Numbered from the stretch's first letter, positions 16,171 to 24,224 are shown. The stretch is DNA of 39,151 nucleotides from an uncultured Clostridia bacterium (GCA_944393605.1 CALYAO010000061.1:1-39151), one strand, 5' to 3'. Notes: generated from the letters alone by a model not told the origin. Numbers and translations are program-made.

Positions 16171-17539
16171 TCACAAGTTCCGCCTCCTGTGCCACCTGCG
16201 CAAGCTCTGCATTCCCATCGGGGTTGATGTTCCACTTCTCCGCATAGTTCTTCCGGCTGCGCACCTGCTGCGTCACTTCCTCCAGATCCAACTCGCGCTC
16301 CGCTTCCTCGTCCTCCATGATGGGATACACATGTGCGATCTCCAGCGTAAACGGACAATCGGGCAAATCATACAGCCCATACGCCCGGCACATCCACACC
16401 ACTTTATCCACCAGCCACCGCAGCATGGCATCCCAGGCCTGCCACCGCTCTTCCACCTTGCAGATGAGCTCCCAGTACAGCGCCTGCATGCTCTTGCCCG
16501 ACTGCATGAGCCCTCGCAGCTGCTCCAGCCCCACATTGGGCACCCCTAGCAACTCAAACATGTCGTTTTTCACACGGCTGACCGTATTTTCAAACGAAGC
16601 CGCATACGAAAAATCACTCTCCAAGATCTTAAGGGATGCACTTTTCCCTTCCTCCGCCAGCGCGGGCTCGGTCTGCAAATCCACCAAGGCATTGGGCGCA
16701 ATCCGCATATTTTTGAGACTGTCCCCATCCGCATTCTCCGCCACCCGAACAGGAAACATATTAAACTTTAGTGTATCCACATGGTCGCTCGTGAGCTGGT
16801 TATACAGCGTCTGGCTCACCATGATCTCCTCAATGTCGCTCTCGCCGTTCAAATCCCCCGACAGGCCGTCATTGATGATGACATAGGCCGGGATAAAATC
16901 CAGCCCCGTATCCACCGCATCCGCCATAGATTCGGTCATCTTCCCATAACCATCATACACCGCCTCAGTCAGCAAACACCGTCCATCCACCATCTCAAAT
17001 TTCTGTTTCCAAACCCGCTGGCTTGCGCGCTCCCGCTCATCGTTGAGCCCATAGAAGAACACAATCTTGGACAGCTCATCCACCTCATCCAGTTCCGTCT
17101 CAAATACAAACTCCAGCGAGGGCCGAAACATGATCTTGATGCCGTCCTTTCCACCCCATAGCTTGACTGCGACCCGCCTGCCAATAAAGCAGTCCCGGCC
17201 CGCTTTTACCAGCTTTTCATAAAACGCATTGTCCGATAATACTTTATTCACAGCCTCCTGCAGGACAAGCGACTGCGCATCATCTTTCGCCTTGACGGTA
17301 AGCTCCACAGGCCGCCCAAACATAAACCGCGCCTGCGCCTTGATGAGCTTCTTGGCATAGTTCGTGACCGCACGGGTCGGAACATAATCCAAATCATCCG
17401 GTACACCCCACAGCTGCCCCTTTCCATCATAAAAGTCATACAGCCGCACCAGTTCCCCCATATCCTTCAGCACATTTGCCCCATACAGCCCCTCCAGCTC
17501 AGGAGTCACCACTTTTTCCACCGCACCAAAATCCAACAT
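16166..17539 (-). CDS. Phage portal protein (SPP1 gp6 type)
   Basis: 457 residues from the ATG at 17539 (GAGAGGCGG site), near the usual length of the family. The N-terminus (LYDFYDGKGQLW) is followed by the conserved KLIKAQARFMFGRPVEL region, the FYGLNDERE stretch of the wing/stem, and the C-terminal crown with LGVPNVGLEQLRGLMQSGKSM at about 330-350. The portal is a dodecameric DNA gate at one capsid vertex and docks the terminase. It lies 24 bases after terL. The C-terminal end is adjacent to an inferred deletion, so its last residues may differ from intact relatives. Confidence 0.88.
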   Translation of the reverse strand: MLDFGAVEKVVTPELEGLYGANVLKDMGELVRLYDFYDGKGQLWGVPDDLDYVPTRAVTNYAKKLIKAQARFMFGRPVELTVKAKDDAQSLVLQEAVNKVLSDNAFYEKLVKAGRDCFIGRRVAVKLWGGKDGIKIMFRPSLEFVFETELDEVDELSKIVFFYGLNDERERASQRVWKQKFEMVDGRCLLTEAVYDGYGKMTESMADAVDTGLDFIPAYVIINDGLSGDLNGESDIEEIMVSQTLYNQLTSDHVDTLKFNMFPVRVAENADGDSLKNMRIAPNALVDLQTEPALAEEGKSASLKILESDFSYAASFENTVSRVKNDMFELLGVPNVGLEQLRGLMQSGKSMQALYWELICKVEERWQAWDAMLRWLVDKVVWMCRAYGLYDLPDCPFTLEIAHVYPIMEDEEAERELDLEEVTQQVRSRKNYAEKWNINPDGNAELAQVAQEAELVK

Positions 17540-17562
17540 ACCAAAAACCGCCTCTCTTTCCT

Positions 17563-18822
17563 TTATCTTGAATAATTCCTTCGTCCACTTCGCCGCAGCA
17601 CGGTGTAGCAAAAATACCGCACCGCATCCATCGCATGATCCTCCAGCTTCAACGGCTTGTCCTCCCCATGCTCTGCTGCCGCCGCATCCCATACATAGCC
17701 CAAAAACTCCCGTATGGTTTCCCGACACTCCGCACAAAATCGTAGCTTTTGCTCAGAGAGCATGCGCCCCACCAAGCGAATGCCATCCGCAACGCTGTTT
17801 TTCCCCTTCTGCACAGGCAGCCCCCGCCGCCTGAGCTCTGTGATAAAACTCGCCGCAGATGGATCTGCCACAATGCCACGCACCGGGATTCCCTCTAAAA
17901 ATGCCTCCATCTCGTCCGCATATTCCCCATCCGTCATCTGGCGTCCCCGTTCTCTGCCCGCATAATAAAACTCCCGCACACAGTGCCAAACGCCCTCCGC
18001 TTCTCCCCACAGGAGAAACACCGTTGGGTTCTGCGTCCCATAGTCCAAGCTGACCCAATAATTGCAAAGCCCATCGGGCACCGACTTCTCCACGTGAACC
18101 TGCTCATCAAACATATCATAAACAGCCCCTTCGGCCGCCACCCATTCTCCCAGCACATACCGCCGGTAAAACACACCGCTGTACTGCCGCTCATACCGCG
18201 CCCGAATGGCATCCGTAAGGGATAAATTGTCCTCCATATGAAAGGTGAGCCGCAAAAGCCTGCGCTCCGCGGCCCGGTCAATCCACCCTATCTTAAACCA
18301 ATGCCGGGGACTGCTCGGATTACAGTTAAACCAGAACTTGGAGCCCAACACGCTGCACCGCCCCGTCGCCTGGTTGACAAAGGACTCAGGCATGAGCGCA
18401 ACCTCATCAAAAAATACCCCCGCCAGCGTCACACCTTGCACCAAATCCTGGCTGCGCTCATCCTTTCCGCCAAATAAGTAAAACAAGTTCCGCCGTCCAT
18501 TTTTTATGACCACAATGAGATTCTCAGCCCTGCGCTCATACACCTCATACCCCCTCGCCATCAGCATCCGTAGCAACGGGGTCAGCACATTGCGCCGAAG
18601 CGCCCCCACCGTCTTGCCGCACACGCCAAAACACTGTCCGTCAAAGCAAGCCATGGCCCAAAACACAAAGGACAGCGAAAGCGCCAACGTCTTGCCGCTT
18701 CGGATGGCGCCGTCCGCAATAATGCCATCCGCATCCGCCACCGGTGAACGTGGATGCCACCATGTGAGCGCCTGTTTCTGCTTCTTGGAAAACTGCTCAA
18801 ACCGAAACACATCACGGCTCAT
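17563..18822 (-). CDS. terL: Terminase large subunit
   Basis: 419 residues from the ATG at 18822 (GAGGCGG site), overlapping terS by 11 bases. The ATPase half has Walker A GAIRSGKT at 38-45 and Walker B VFFDE with D139/E140. The nuclease half has the acidic residues D260 (VSLDYG), D320 (IVADPS) and D395/D399 (EDHAMDAV), all of the RNase H-like fold. All catalytic positions are present, so the packaging motor looks functional. The family is the PBSX/SPP1-like Terminase_3/6 group. It cuts and pumps DNA through the portal. Confidence 0.92.
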   Translation of the reverse strand: MSRDVFRFEQFSKKQKQALTWWHPRSPVADADGIIADGAIRSGKTLALSLSFVFWAMACFDGQCFGVCGKTVGALRRNVLTPLLRMLMARGYEVYERRAENLIVVIKNGRRNLFYLFGGKDERSQDLVQGVTLAGVFFDEVALMPESFVNQATGRCSVLGSKFWFNCNPSSPRHWFKIGWIDRAAERRLLRLTFHMEDNLSLTDAIRARYERQYSGVFYRRYVLGEWVAAEGAVYDMFDEQVHVEKSVPDGLCNYWVSLDYGTQNPTVFLLWGEAEGVWHCVREFYYAGRERGRQMTDGEYADEMEAFLEGIPVRGIVADPSAASFITELRRRGLPVQKGKNSVADGIRLVGRMLSEQKLRFCAECRETIREFLGYVWDAAAAEHGEDKPLKLEDHAMDAVRYFCYTVLRRSGRRNYSR

Positions 18823-19279
18823 CCGCATCCGCCTCACTTTCTGTCTGCCACACCTCCTGGGCGACAATGCCAAGCGCATCTAAGAAGTTATCCTCCTTCA
18901 CCTTCTTATCCCCGCCTGCAGGGCGGTCTTGCCACCTGCCCGGCATCCGATTCTTGAGCCAATACACCGCAGCCGTAATGTCAGGCGCCACATGCTTGCG
19001 AACCACCACCCGTTTCTTCTTGGCGTCTGCTTCCTCCATGCGTTCCTCCTCATACTCATAGCCAACTGCTCGCCGAAACAGCGCCTGCTCCACCTCCTTA
19101 TCCGGTGACCTGCCCTTATGCAATGCCGCTCCCAATGTCGGATACTGCCGTATGTACCTGACAAGCGTGCTGGATGCAATCCCAAGCCGCCGCGCAATCG
19201 CCGCATTAGATAGCCCCTCTGCCGCCCATTGCTCCACCTCACACAACCGATCCGCAACATGCGTTTCATACTTTCCCAT
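18812..19279 (-). CDS. terS: Terminase small subunit
   Basis: 155 residues, ATG with GAGGTGATT upstream. An N-terminal helix-turn-helix is visible at about 18-45 (EGLSNAAIARRLGIASSTLV), followed by a charged helical region (YEYEEERMEEADAKKKR) and a C-terminal part that contacts the large subunit. It recognises the packaging start site. First gene of the structural operon, directly after the hairpin at 19320-19360. Confidence 0.85.
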   Translation of the reverse strand: MGKYETHVADRLCEVEQWAAEGLSNAAIARRLGIASSTLVRYIRQYPTLGAALHKGRSPDKEVEQALFRRAVGYEYEEERMEEADAKKKRVVVRKHVAPDITAAVYWLKNRMPGRWQDRPAGGDKKVKEDNFLDALGIVAQEVWQTESEADADEP

Positions 19280-19319
19280 CCAATCACCTCACACCCTGGC
19301 TGTTCCCTCAGCCAGTCAT

Positions 19320-19360
19320 AAAAAAAGAGAGCCGCCCATTTTGGGCGCCGCTCCCTTTTT
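19320..19360 (-). terminator. Hairpin with T-run at the head of the late operon
   Basis: Minus-strand stem GCGCCCA/TGGGC with flanking GAGC/GCTC pairs and bulges, then seven T residues (plus-strand A at 19320-19326). It lies after the regulator gene, but also only about eight bases past the start predicted from the promoter at 19375. It could therefore be a terminator of the early transcript or an attenuator that late transcription must pass. Confidence 0.65.
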
Positions 19361-19374
19361 CTTTCCACAATACC

Positions 19375-19403
19375 AGTATACCACAGTCCCTTATCGCATG
19401 CTA
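19375..19403 (-). promoter_or_regulatory. Candidate late promoter with a good -10 only
   Basis: Minus-strand -10 TATACT at 19375-19380; the hexamer 17 bp upstream is TAGCAT, a poor -35. A good -10 with a poor -35 is what an activator-dependent phage late promoter looks like, and the ArpU/sigma-like gene ends only seven bases upstream of it. Confidence 0.5.
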
Positions 19404-19409
19404 TCACCT

Positions 19410-19889
19410 CTATTGGGTTGCACTTGCCTCCCGAGACATCCCCTGGCGAAAACATGACAGATACGCCAACCAACTCTCCTCATCCACACAAAACTCCTCC
19501 AACGCCCGCCGGTGCAGCTTGTGCATGTGCTGCCAGCTGTAGTTCATCACTTCAGCAATCGCCTCCCAAGTCATGCATCCAATATACCGGCATTCCAACA
19601 AAAATCGGTAAGTATCATTCTCCATCCGGTCAATTTGCTGCTTAATGCCATTGCGCAGCCAAACCAACCGGTCAATATCGGCATTGACCTCATTCGCCAA
19701 TTGTACAATTTTGATCACCGTGCTCTCAACACGGCTGGAAACCTTGCTGGATTTGGGCATCCCCGTTAAAATGGGTGTAATCTGTGTAGAACGTGCACGC
19801 CAGTGGGCAAGCTCATCCATCTTTTGCTGGATTTCACTGTCCAACAGACGGTATGCAGATAGATAGTGCTTCTTTTCTTCCACAGTCAT
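19410..19889 (-). CDS. ArpU/sigma-factor-like phage late regulator
   Basis: 159 residues, ATG with AGGTGATGAG upstream. Residues 1-95 are a helical N-terminal region (VESTVIKIVQLANEVNADID). Residues about 98-135 form a helix-turn-helix resembling sigma region 4 (TYRFLLECRYIGCMTWEAIA, then EVMNYSWQHMHKLHRRALEE). This pattern is shared by ArpU/DUF1492-type regulators encoded just before terS in many Bacillota prophages, where they switch on late genes. Its start overlaps the upstream stop (ATGA). Confidence 0.75.
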   Translation of the reverse strand: MTVEEKKHYLSAYRLLDSEIQQKMDELAHWRARSTQITPILTGMPKSSKVSSRVESTVIKIVQLANEVNADIDRLVWLRNGIKQQIDRMENDTYRFLLECRYIGCMTWEAIAEVMNYSWQHMHKLHRRALEEFCVDEESWLAYLSCFRQGMSREASATQ

Positions 19890-20077
19890 CTCATCACCTG
19901 TCCCTTCCCAACGTCCTCTTTTCCCCGTTTTAACAAGCCGTTTCTCCGCTGATGCAGTTCCCTTACATACTGGGCCCGCTCCTTAAAAAACTTGCATGTC
20001 CCTTGTTTGCACACCAGCTCAGTCAAAATTTCGCATTGTCCGAACCGATATCCAAAGCACTCAGTTCTTACTGCCAC
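19886..20077 (-). CDS. Small Cys-containing phage protein of unknown function
   Basis: 63 residues from the GTG at 20077, chosen because AAGGAGGGG lies six bases upstream; the frame is open further upstream without a better signal. It contains three cysteines (in FGYRFGQCEILTELVCKQGTCKFF), compatible with a small metal site, and a basic C-terminal half. First gene of the phage transcript and coupled to the ArpU-like regulator by a four-base overlap, which suggests a regulatory partner. No family recognised. Confidence 0.6.
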   Translation of the reverse strand: MAVRTECFGYRFGQCEILTELVCKQGTCKFFKERAQYVRELHQRRNGLLKRGKEDVGKGQVMR

Positions 20078-20258
20078 AAGTTTCCCCTCCTTGTCCAATT
20101 TTTTAGTACTTACCGATAATAAATTACAAGAATATTGTATCAGCAACACATATCGCATACCATCGCCATTATTGAATAAGTTGTTTCAACAAACAGGAAC
20201 AAACAGCAACCAAAATCAACAAATTTCATCATTTTCGATGTTTTTCGACATTTCAAGT
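20078..20258 (-). promoter_or_regulatory. Phage control region with tandem operator-like repeats
   Basis: No gene. AACAAACAG occurs at 20188-20196 and again at 20198-20206 (10-bp period), next to a dyad TTGTT-TC-AACAA (20182-20193). TTTTCGA occurs twice near 20231-20247. Helical phasing of short repeats ahead of the first phage gene suggests repressor or activator sites. Candidate promoter elements (TTGCTG with an AT-rich -10, TACAAT) lie near 20110-20140 but none is convincing. Confidence 0.4.
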
Positions 20259-20304
20259 AAAAAAAAAGTTGAAATCAAACCTCACGGTCAGATTTCAACC
20301 TTTT
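20259..20304 (-). terminator. Terminator of rpsB-tsf
   Basis: Stem GTTGAAATC (20268-20276) with GATTTCAAC (20291-20299), then nine T residues on the minus strand. It lies 17 bases past the tsf stop and separates the host operon from the phage cluster. Confidence 0.9.
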
Positions 20305-20320
20305 TGGGCGATATTACAAA

Positions 20321-21253
20321 TTATTTCATCATGCTAGCAACTTCATCCGCAAAATTGTCATTCCGCTTTTCAATTCCCTCGCCTTTTTCAAAGCGGGTAA
20401 AGCCCACAATGGTAATCTCCGTACCAATCTTCTCCGAAACTTGTTTGGTAAGCTGGGCCACGGTCAGGTCTCCATCCTTGATAAAGAGCTGATCCACCAG
20501 GCAAACCTCTTTGAAATACTTGGCAATACGACCATTCACCATCTTCTCAGCAATATTCTGCGGCTTGCCCTCATTGAGCGCCTGCGCCATCAGAATTTCC
20601 TTCTCCTTTGCGATGGTCTCCTCCGGCACGGAAGACTCATCCAAAAACAGCGGATTTGCCGCAGCAACCTGCATCGCAATATCCTTTGCATACGCACGGA
20701 ATTCTGCGTCCATCTTCTTGGACTCATCCGCCAGCGTAAACTCTACCAGAACGCCGATGCGGCCGCCGCCATGGATATACGCCTCACAGATACCCTCACG
20801 ACGGTCGAACCGCCGAATATTGATGTTTTCACCGATGGTCGCAATCTTCTCGGTCAGCATGTCCCCAATGGTCACAGACTCATCCGCATAGAACTTCTGC
20901 TTCAGCAGACAATCCCCTTCACCATCCACACAGCAGGGGGCCTTTTTTGCAATCTGTGTCGCCACATTCTTAACAAACGTCTGGAAATCCGCATTTTTGG
21001 CAACAAAATCGGTCTCAGAATTGACCTCTACCATGACGCCCAGCTTGCCGTCTTCACCGACCATGGCCTCCACAATACCTTCAGCGGCAATCCGGCCCGC
21101 CTTTTTCGCGGCAGCAGCCAGACCTTTCTCCCGCAGCAGCTCAATCGCCTTATCCACATCCCCGTCCGCTTCGGTCAAGGCACGCTTGCAATCCATCATG
21201 CCGCACCCGGTCATTTCTCTTAAATTTTTCACATCCGTTGCAGTAAAAGCCAT
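20321..21253 (-). CDS. tsf: Elongation factor Ts
   Basis: 310 residues from the ATG at 21253 (GGAGTG eight bases upstream), the usual length. It exchanges GDP for GTP on EF-Tu. The N-terminal UBA-like domain contains the signature [12 protein letters not shown] near residue 14-25 and the core has the EF-Tu-contacting SETDFVAKN motif near 80. Second gene of the rpsB-tsf pair; the 115-base gap to rpsB contains a strong hairpin. Confidence 0.97.
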   Translation of the reverse strand: MAFTATDVKNLREMTGCGMMDCKRALTEADGDVDKAIELLREKGLAAAAKKAGRIAAEGIVEAMVGEDGKLGVMVEVNSETDFVAKNADFQTFVKNVATQIAKKAPCCVDGEGDCLLKQKFYADESVTIGDMLTEKIATIGENINIRRFDRREGICEAYIHGGGRIGVLVEFTLADESKKMDAEFRAYAKDIAMQVAAANPLFLDESSVPEETIAKEKEILMAQALNEGKPQNIAEKMVNGRIAKYFKEVCLVDQLFIKDGDLTVAQLTKQVSEKIGTEITIVGFTRFEKGEGIEKRNDNFADEVASMMK

Positions 21254-21321
21254 CTTCACACACTCCATTCCGCCGCCTGACAAGCGGCTGTTATTTATCT
21301 GCTTCGTACGGTACTTACGTT

Positions 21322-21355
21322 TAAAATAGGACAAAGTCACCTTTGTCCTATTTTA
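21322..21355 (-). promoter_or_regulatory. Strong hairpin between rpsB and tsf
   Basis: Perfect 15-bp stem (21322-21336 with 21341-21355), loop of four bases. The arm ends in ATTTTA so there is a partial T-run. It starts 14 bases after the rpsB stop and could lower tsf expression or protect the rpsB transcript end. Confidence 0.8.
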
Positions 21356-21368
21356 CCTATTTAAAATT

Positions 21369-22103
21369 TCACTCCGCAGCAGCCGGTGCCTCAGCGGCCT
21401 CCTCTTCAGCGGGCGCATCCATGCCCTGGCGGCCTTCCACGACGGCATTTGCCATGGTGCTGGCAATCAGCTTGACCGCACGGATAGCGTCATCATTCCC
21501 CGGAATCACATAATCCACTTCCTCGGGGTCACAGTTGGTGTCCACAATCGCCACGATGGGGATACCCAGCTTCTTCGCTTCTGCGATCGCAATGCGCTCC
21601 TTGCGCGGGTCCACAATAAACAGCGCACCCGGCAGACCACGCATGTCCTTGATGCCGCCCAGATACTTCTCCAGCTTATCGCGCTCCGCACGCAGCTTAA
21701 TAACCTCTTTCTTGGGCAACAGATCAAACGTCCCGTCTTCCTCCATCTTGGTGAGCTGCTCCAGCCGCTCAATGCGCTTCTTAATGGTCTTAAAGTTGGT
21801 CAGCATACCGCCCAGCCACCGGGCATTGACCCAGTACATTCCAACGCGGCTTGCCTCATCCTTGATGGAATCCTGCGCCTGCTTCTTGGTACCGACAAAC
21901 AGGATGCTCTTGCCCTGCGATGCGATATCCTTGACAAAGTTATACGCCTCATCCACCTTTTTGACGGTCTTCTGCAGATCGATGATATAAATCCCGTTCC
22001 GCTCCGTGAAGATATACTCCGCCATTTTGGGGTTCCACCGTCTGGTCTGATGACCAAAGTGAACGCCCGCCTCCAACAGTTGTTTCATGGAAATTACTGA
22101 CAT
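21369..22103 (-). CDS. rpsB: 30S ribosomal protein S2
   Basis: 244 residues from the ATG at 22103, which has CGGAGGTGA eight bases upstream (another ATG three codons earlier lacks a site). Signature stretches are [22 protein letters not shown] at the start and the conserved [19 protein letters not shown] and [20 protein letters not shown] further on. The tail is Glu/Ala-rich. S2 binds the 30S head near the platform. It is followed by tsf as in most bacteria. Confidence 0.97.
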   Translation of the reverse strand: MSVISMKQLLEAGVHFGHQTRRWNPKMAEYIFTERNGIYIIDLQKTVKKVDEAYNFVKDIASQGKSILFVGTKKQAQDSIKDEASRVGMYWVNARWLGGMLTNFKTIKKRIERLEQLTKMEEDGTFDLLPKKEVIKLRAERDKLEKYLGGIKDMRGLPGALFIVDPRKERIAIAEAKKLGIPIVAIVDTNCDPEEVDYVIPGNDDAIRAVKLIASTMANAVVEGRQGMDAPAEEEAAEAPAAAE

Positions 22104-22262
22104 AAAAGTCACCTCCGGTTAATTTTTCGGCCGTTCCCATCACAGCCATACTACCCTCCACGCCGCTCAACCAGCCAAGGAACCGCTGTGCGGCACCGCC
22201 TTGCTGTCCCAGCGTGTGCGTAATCCGCGATATATTATAGCACACTCTCCCATCCAATGCAA
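22104..22262 (-). promoter_or_regulatory. rpsB promoter and long leader
   Basis: -35 TTGCAT (22257-22262), 17-bp spacer, -10 TATAAT (22234-22239). The transcript would carry a GC-rich leader of about 125 bases before the rpsB ribosome binding site. The leader can form local pairings (around GGCGGTGCCGCACAGCGG), so it could be an S2 autoregulatory element; the structure has not been matched to a known leader. Confidence 0.7.
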
Positions 22263-22324
22263 CCATTATTTTTTTCTTTTTTCCATTTTTTATGTGAAAA
22301 GATGAAGATCCCATTTCTTTTTGT

Positions 22325-22332
22325 GATAAAAT
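22325..22332 (+). promoter_or_regulatory. Extended -10 promoter of the reductase gene
   Basis: TG-A-TAAAAT (22324-22332 region) with no clear -35, about 60 bases before the gene at 22395. A TG one base from the -10 often compensates for a weak -35. Confidence 0.4.
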
Positions 22333-22394
22333 GGGAAATACGATGTATTGCAGCACAAGCGCCGAAAAAAACTTGATACGGGAGGAGAAGCCAT

Positions 22395-22937
22395 ATGCGA
22401 AAAATCATCTTATTCATTGCCATGAGTCTGGACGGCTACATCGCGGACCAAAACGGCAAGGTCGACTGGCTGTCAGGACAGTCTACGGACATCGACACAC
22501 CCGACACCTATACCACATTTGTCAAACAGGTAGATACGGTCATTCTGGGGCGGAACACCTATGAGCAGATTGTCAGTGAGCTGTCTCCAACCAAATGGCC
22601 ATACCCCACTCTTACCAGTTATGTGATTACACACCATCCCCTTCCCTCATCCAGTTCCATTCGGTTCACCTCCGAACATCCATGCAGCTTGGTGAACACC
22701 CTCAAACAGGAGCCCGGGAAAGCGATTTGGATCTGCGGCGGCGCACAAATCATTCAACCACTGATGGCGGCAGATTTGATCGACATCTACGATATTTCCA
22801 TCATCCCAACCCTTTTGGGGAATGGAATCCGCTTATTCGGAAATCCGCAACGTGAATGCAAATTACAGCTGACAAAAATCAGTCACGGAAACGGCATCAT
22901 TCATCTGGTCTATGAACGCAAAAACGAACAAATATAG
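22395..22937 (+). CDS. DHFR/RibD C-terminal family reductase (YwjB-like)
   Basis: 180 residues, GGGAGGAG site eight bases upstream. Predicted NADPH-dependent reductase of the RibD_C fold. It opens KIILFIAMSLDGYIADQNGKVDWL, the family signature for the substrate/NADPH pocket. VDTVILGRNTYEQI lies near 47, and the dinucleotide segment IWICGGAQIIQPLMAADLID lies at about 110-130. The true substrate is unknown: members are often called dihydrofolate reductase by homology without proof. Monocistronic and divergent from rpsB. Confidence 0.82.
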   Translation: MRKIILFIAMSLDGYIADQNGKVDWLSGQSTDIDTPDTYTTFVKQVDTVILGRNTYEQIVSELSPTKWPYPTLTSYVITHHPLPSSSSIRFTSEHPCSLVNTLKQEPGKAIWICGGAQIIQPLMAADLIDIYDISIIPTLLGNGIRLFGNPQRECKLQLTKISHGNGIIHLVYERKNEQI

Positions 22938-22970
22938 CAAACCATAACACTGCCGCTGCCTCTATTTTTA

Positions 22971-23002
22971 GGTAAAAATTCGGCCTTTTCTGGTAAAAAT
23001 TC
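22971..23002 (+). repeat. Two phased GGTAAAAATTC repeats
   Basis: GGTAAAAATTC occurs at 22971-22981 and 22992-23002, 21 bp apart (two helical turns), about 20 bp upstream of the rubrerythrin -35. Spacing and place suggest binding sites for a dimeric activator. Confidence 0.5.
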
Positions 23003-23021
23003 TGTCACTTTCAAAAAACAC

Positions 23022-23050
23022 TTGACGAACCTTGTGGAAAGTGATACGCT
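23022..23050 (+). promoter_or_regulatory. Rubrerythrin promoter
   Basis: -35 TTGACG (23022-23027), 17-bp spacer, -10 TACGCT (23045-23050), starting transcription about 45 bases upstream of the gene. Confidence 0.75.
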
Positions 23051-23062
23051 ATCCATAACAGG

Positions 23063-23075
23063 AATGATTCTCATT
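23063..23075 (+). promoter_or_regulatory. Fur/PerR-like operator
   Basis: AATGATTCTCATT, a dyad AATGA-ttc-TCATT whose reverse complement is the classical Fur/PerR half-box AATGAGAATCATT. It lies just after the -10, where a bound repressor would block transcription. Repression relieved by peroxide is the usual logic for rubrerythrin, which suits PerR best. Confidence 0.6.
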
Positions 23076-23102
23076 TAAATCCAACATAAAGGAGCGATTG
23101 AC

Positions 23103-23645
23103 ATGGCAAATTTAAAAGGAAGTAAAACCGAAGCAAACCTCCTGGCCGCTTTTGCAGGAGAATCCCAGGCGCGCAATAAATATACCTATTACGCGTCCAA
23201 GGCCAAAAAAGATGGCTACGAGCAAATCGCTGCCCTATTTACTGAAACGGCAGAGAATGAGAAGGAACACGCAAAAATCTGGTTTAAACTGCTCCACGAC
23301 GGCGCCATCCCCGATACCATGACCAATCTCAAAGATGCGGCCGCTGGCGAGAACTACGAATGGACCGATATGTATGCCGGCTTTGCCAAAGAAGCCAAGG
23401 AAGAGGGCTTCACGGAGATCGCCGCGCTGTTTGAAATGGTCGCCAAGATCGAAAAGGAACACGAAGAGCGGTACAAAAAGCTAATTGCCAACATCGAAGG
23501 CGGCCTGGTCTTCTCCCGCGACGGGGATGCCATTTGGCAATGCCGCAACTGCGGACATATTGTGGTTGGTCCCAAGGCGCCCGAGCTCTGTCCCGTATGT
23601 AAGCATCCCAAAGCATACTTCCAGCTGCAAGAAAACAACTTCTAA
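23103..23645 (+). CDS. rbr: Rubrerythrin
   Basis: 180 residues with AAAGGAGCG upstream. Cytoplasmic non-haem iron peroxidase that reduces hydrogen peroxide in anaerobes. The four-helix di-iron domain (1-140) carries the ExxH-type ligands E20, E53/H56, E97 and E117/H120. A C-terminal rubredoxin knuckle binds iron through C147, C150, C163 and C166 (CRNCGH and CPVCKHPK). Expression appears tied to a Fur/PerR-like operator in its promoter. Ends in a strong terminator. Confidence 0.95.
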   Translation: MANLKGSKTEANLLAAFAGESQARNKYTYYASKAKKDGYEQIAALFTETAENEKEHAKIWFKLLHDGAIPDTMTNLKDAAAGENYEWTDMYAGFAKEAKEEGFTEIAALFEMVAKIEKEHEERYKKLIANIEGGLVFSRDGDAIWQCRNCGHIVVGPKAPELCPVCKHPKAYFQLQENNF

Positions 23646-23655
23646 AGCCATTCAA

Positions 23656-23687
23656 AACCAGGGTGCTTCGCGGCCCCTGGTTTTTTT
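23656..23687 (+). terminator. Terminator of rubrerythrin
   Basis: Stem AACCAGGG (23656-23663) with CCCTGGTT (23675-23682), followed by seven T residues. Confidence 0.9.
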
Positions 23688-23770
23688 ACTCTCCATGGTT
23701 GTTGGGCGCCAGACTGCGCCTTCCGCAAGAGCCTGTACGCACCTTTTTTCCTTTTCTTGCATACAATGTA

Positions 23771-23936
23771 GCGTGGGAGGGCAATCCCCTCCCACAAACA
23801 GCGGCCGTATGACCCCTAGCGGCCGCACTGCCGTCTATCAAGGCAGATGTGTAACGCCCCTCACAGCAGCAACCATACCAAAGATTCCTTTCCTCCGGTC
23901 CCCTGGGTGTTTTTTTGGCACTCAGGGGACTTTTGC
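23771..23936 (+). ncRNA. Candidate structured non-coding RNA
   Basis: In a 540-base gap without a gene, four consecutive helices are visible. They are GTGGGAGGG (23773-23781) with 23787-23795; GCGGCCG (23801-23807) with 23820-23826; CTGCC (23828-23832) with GGCAG (23842-23846); and GTCCCCTG (23898-23905) with CAGGGGAC (23923-23930), the last followed by TTTT as a terminator-like end. A -10-like TACAAT lies at 23762-23767 but no -35 is obvious. It does not match any RNA family I recognise. It could act on its own or be a relic or repeat; transcription direction is not certain. Confidence 0.35.
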
Positions 23937-24011
23937 GTAAAATTGTGTATGGACTGCCCGCTGATTGCATAAAAATGAGGAGAGACAAACAGACAATTCC
24001 AGAAACAAGAG

Positions 24012-24040
24012 TTGCATTTCTGGGGGATTGCTGGTATAAT
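24012..24040 (+). promoter_or_regulatory. Promoter of the flippase gene, with long leader
   Basis: -35 TTGCAT (24012-24017), 17-bp spacer, -10 TATAAT (24035-24040). The transcript would have a leader of about 178 bases containing GCCC/GGGC followed by GGTTTTTTGC (24094-24117), a possible attenuator, and a GCCGC-TTTC-GCGGC hairpin (24194-24207) just before the ribosome binding site. Confidence 0.75.
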
Positions 24041-24224
24041 GAATGCAATGAAAGGGTCCCTGTCCGATCGGGCTCTGGATATTCTGCTTGCTTGCCCCAT
24101 ACCGGGCTGGTTTTTTGCGTCAACAAGCGTACAGATATTGCCTTTTCGTTGCGCATTTTTGTTATTTGCGCTATAGATTGTAAACATACATACGCCGCTT
24201 TCGCGGCACTGAGGAGTGAAACGA

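Noticed and set aside
4560-20330. Attachment-site direct repeats bounding the phage cluster
   Set aside because: I compared both edges by eye and found no convincing repeat longer than chance; with no integrase the boundaries remain uncertain.
23686-24156. Long minus-strand open frame across the gap after rubrerythrin
   Set aside because: It has no ribosome binding site, reads through a terminator, several hairpins and a good plus-strand promoter, and its translation resembles no protein.
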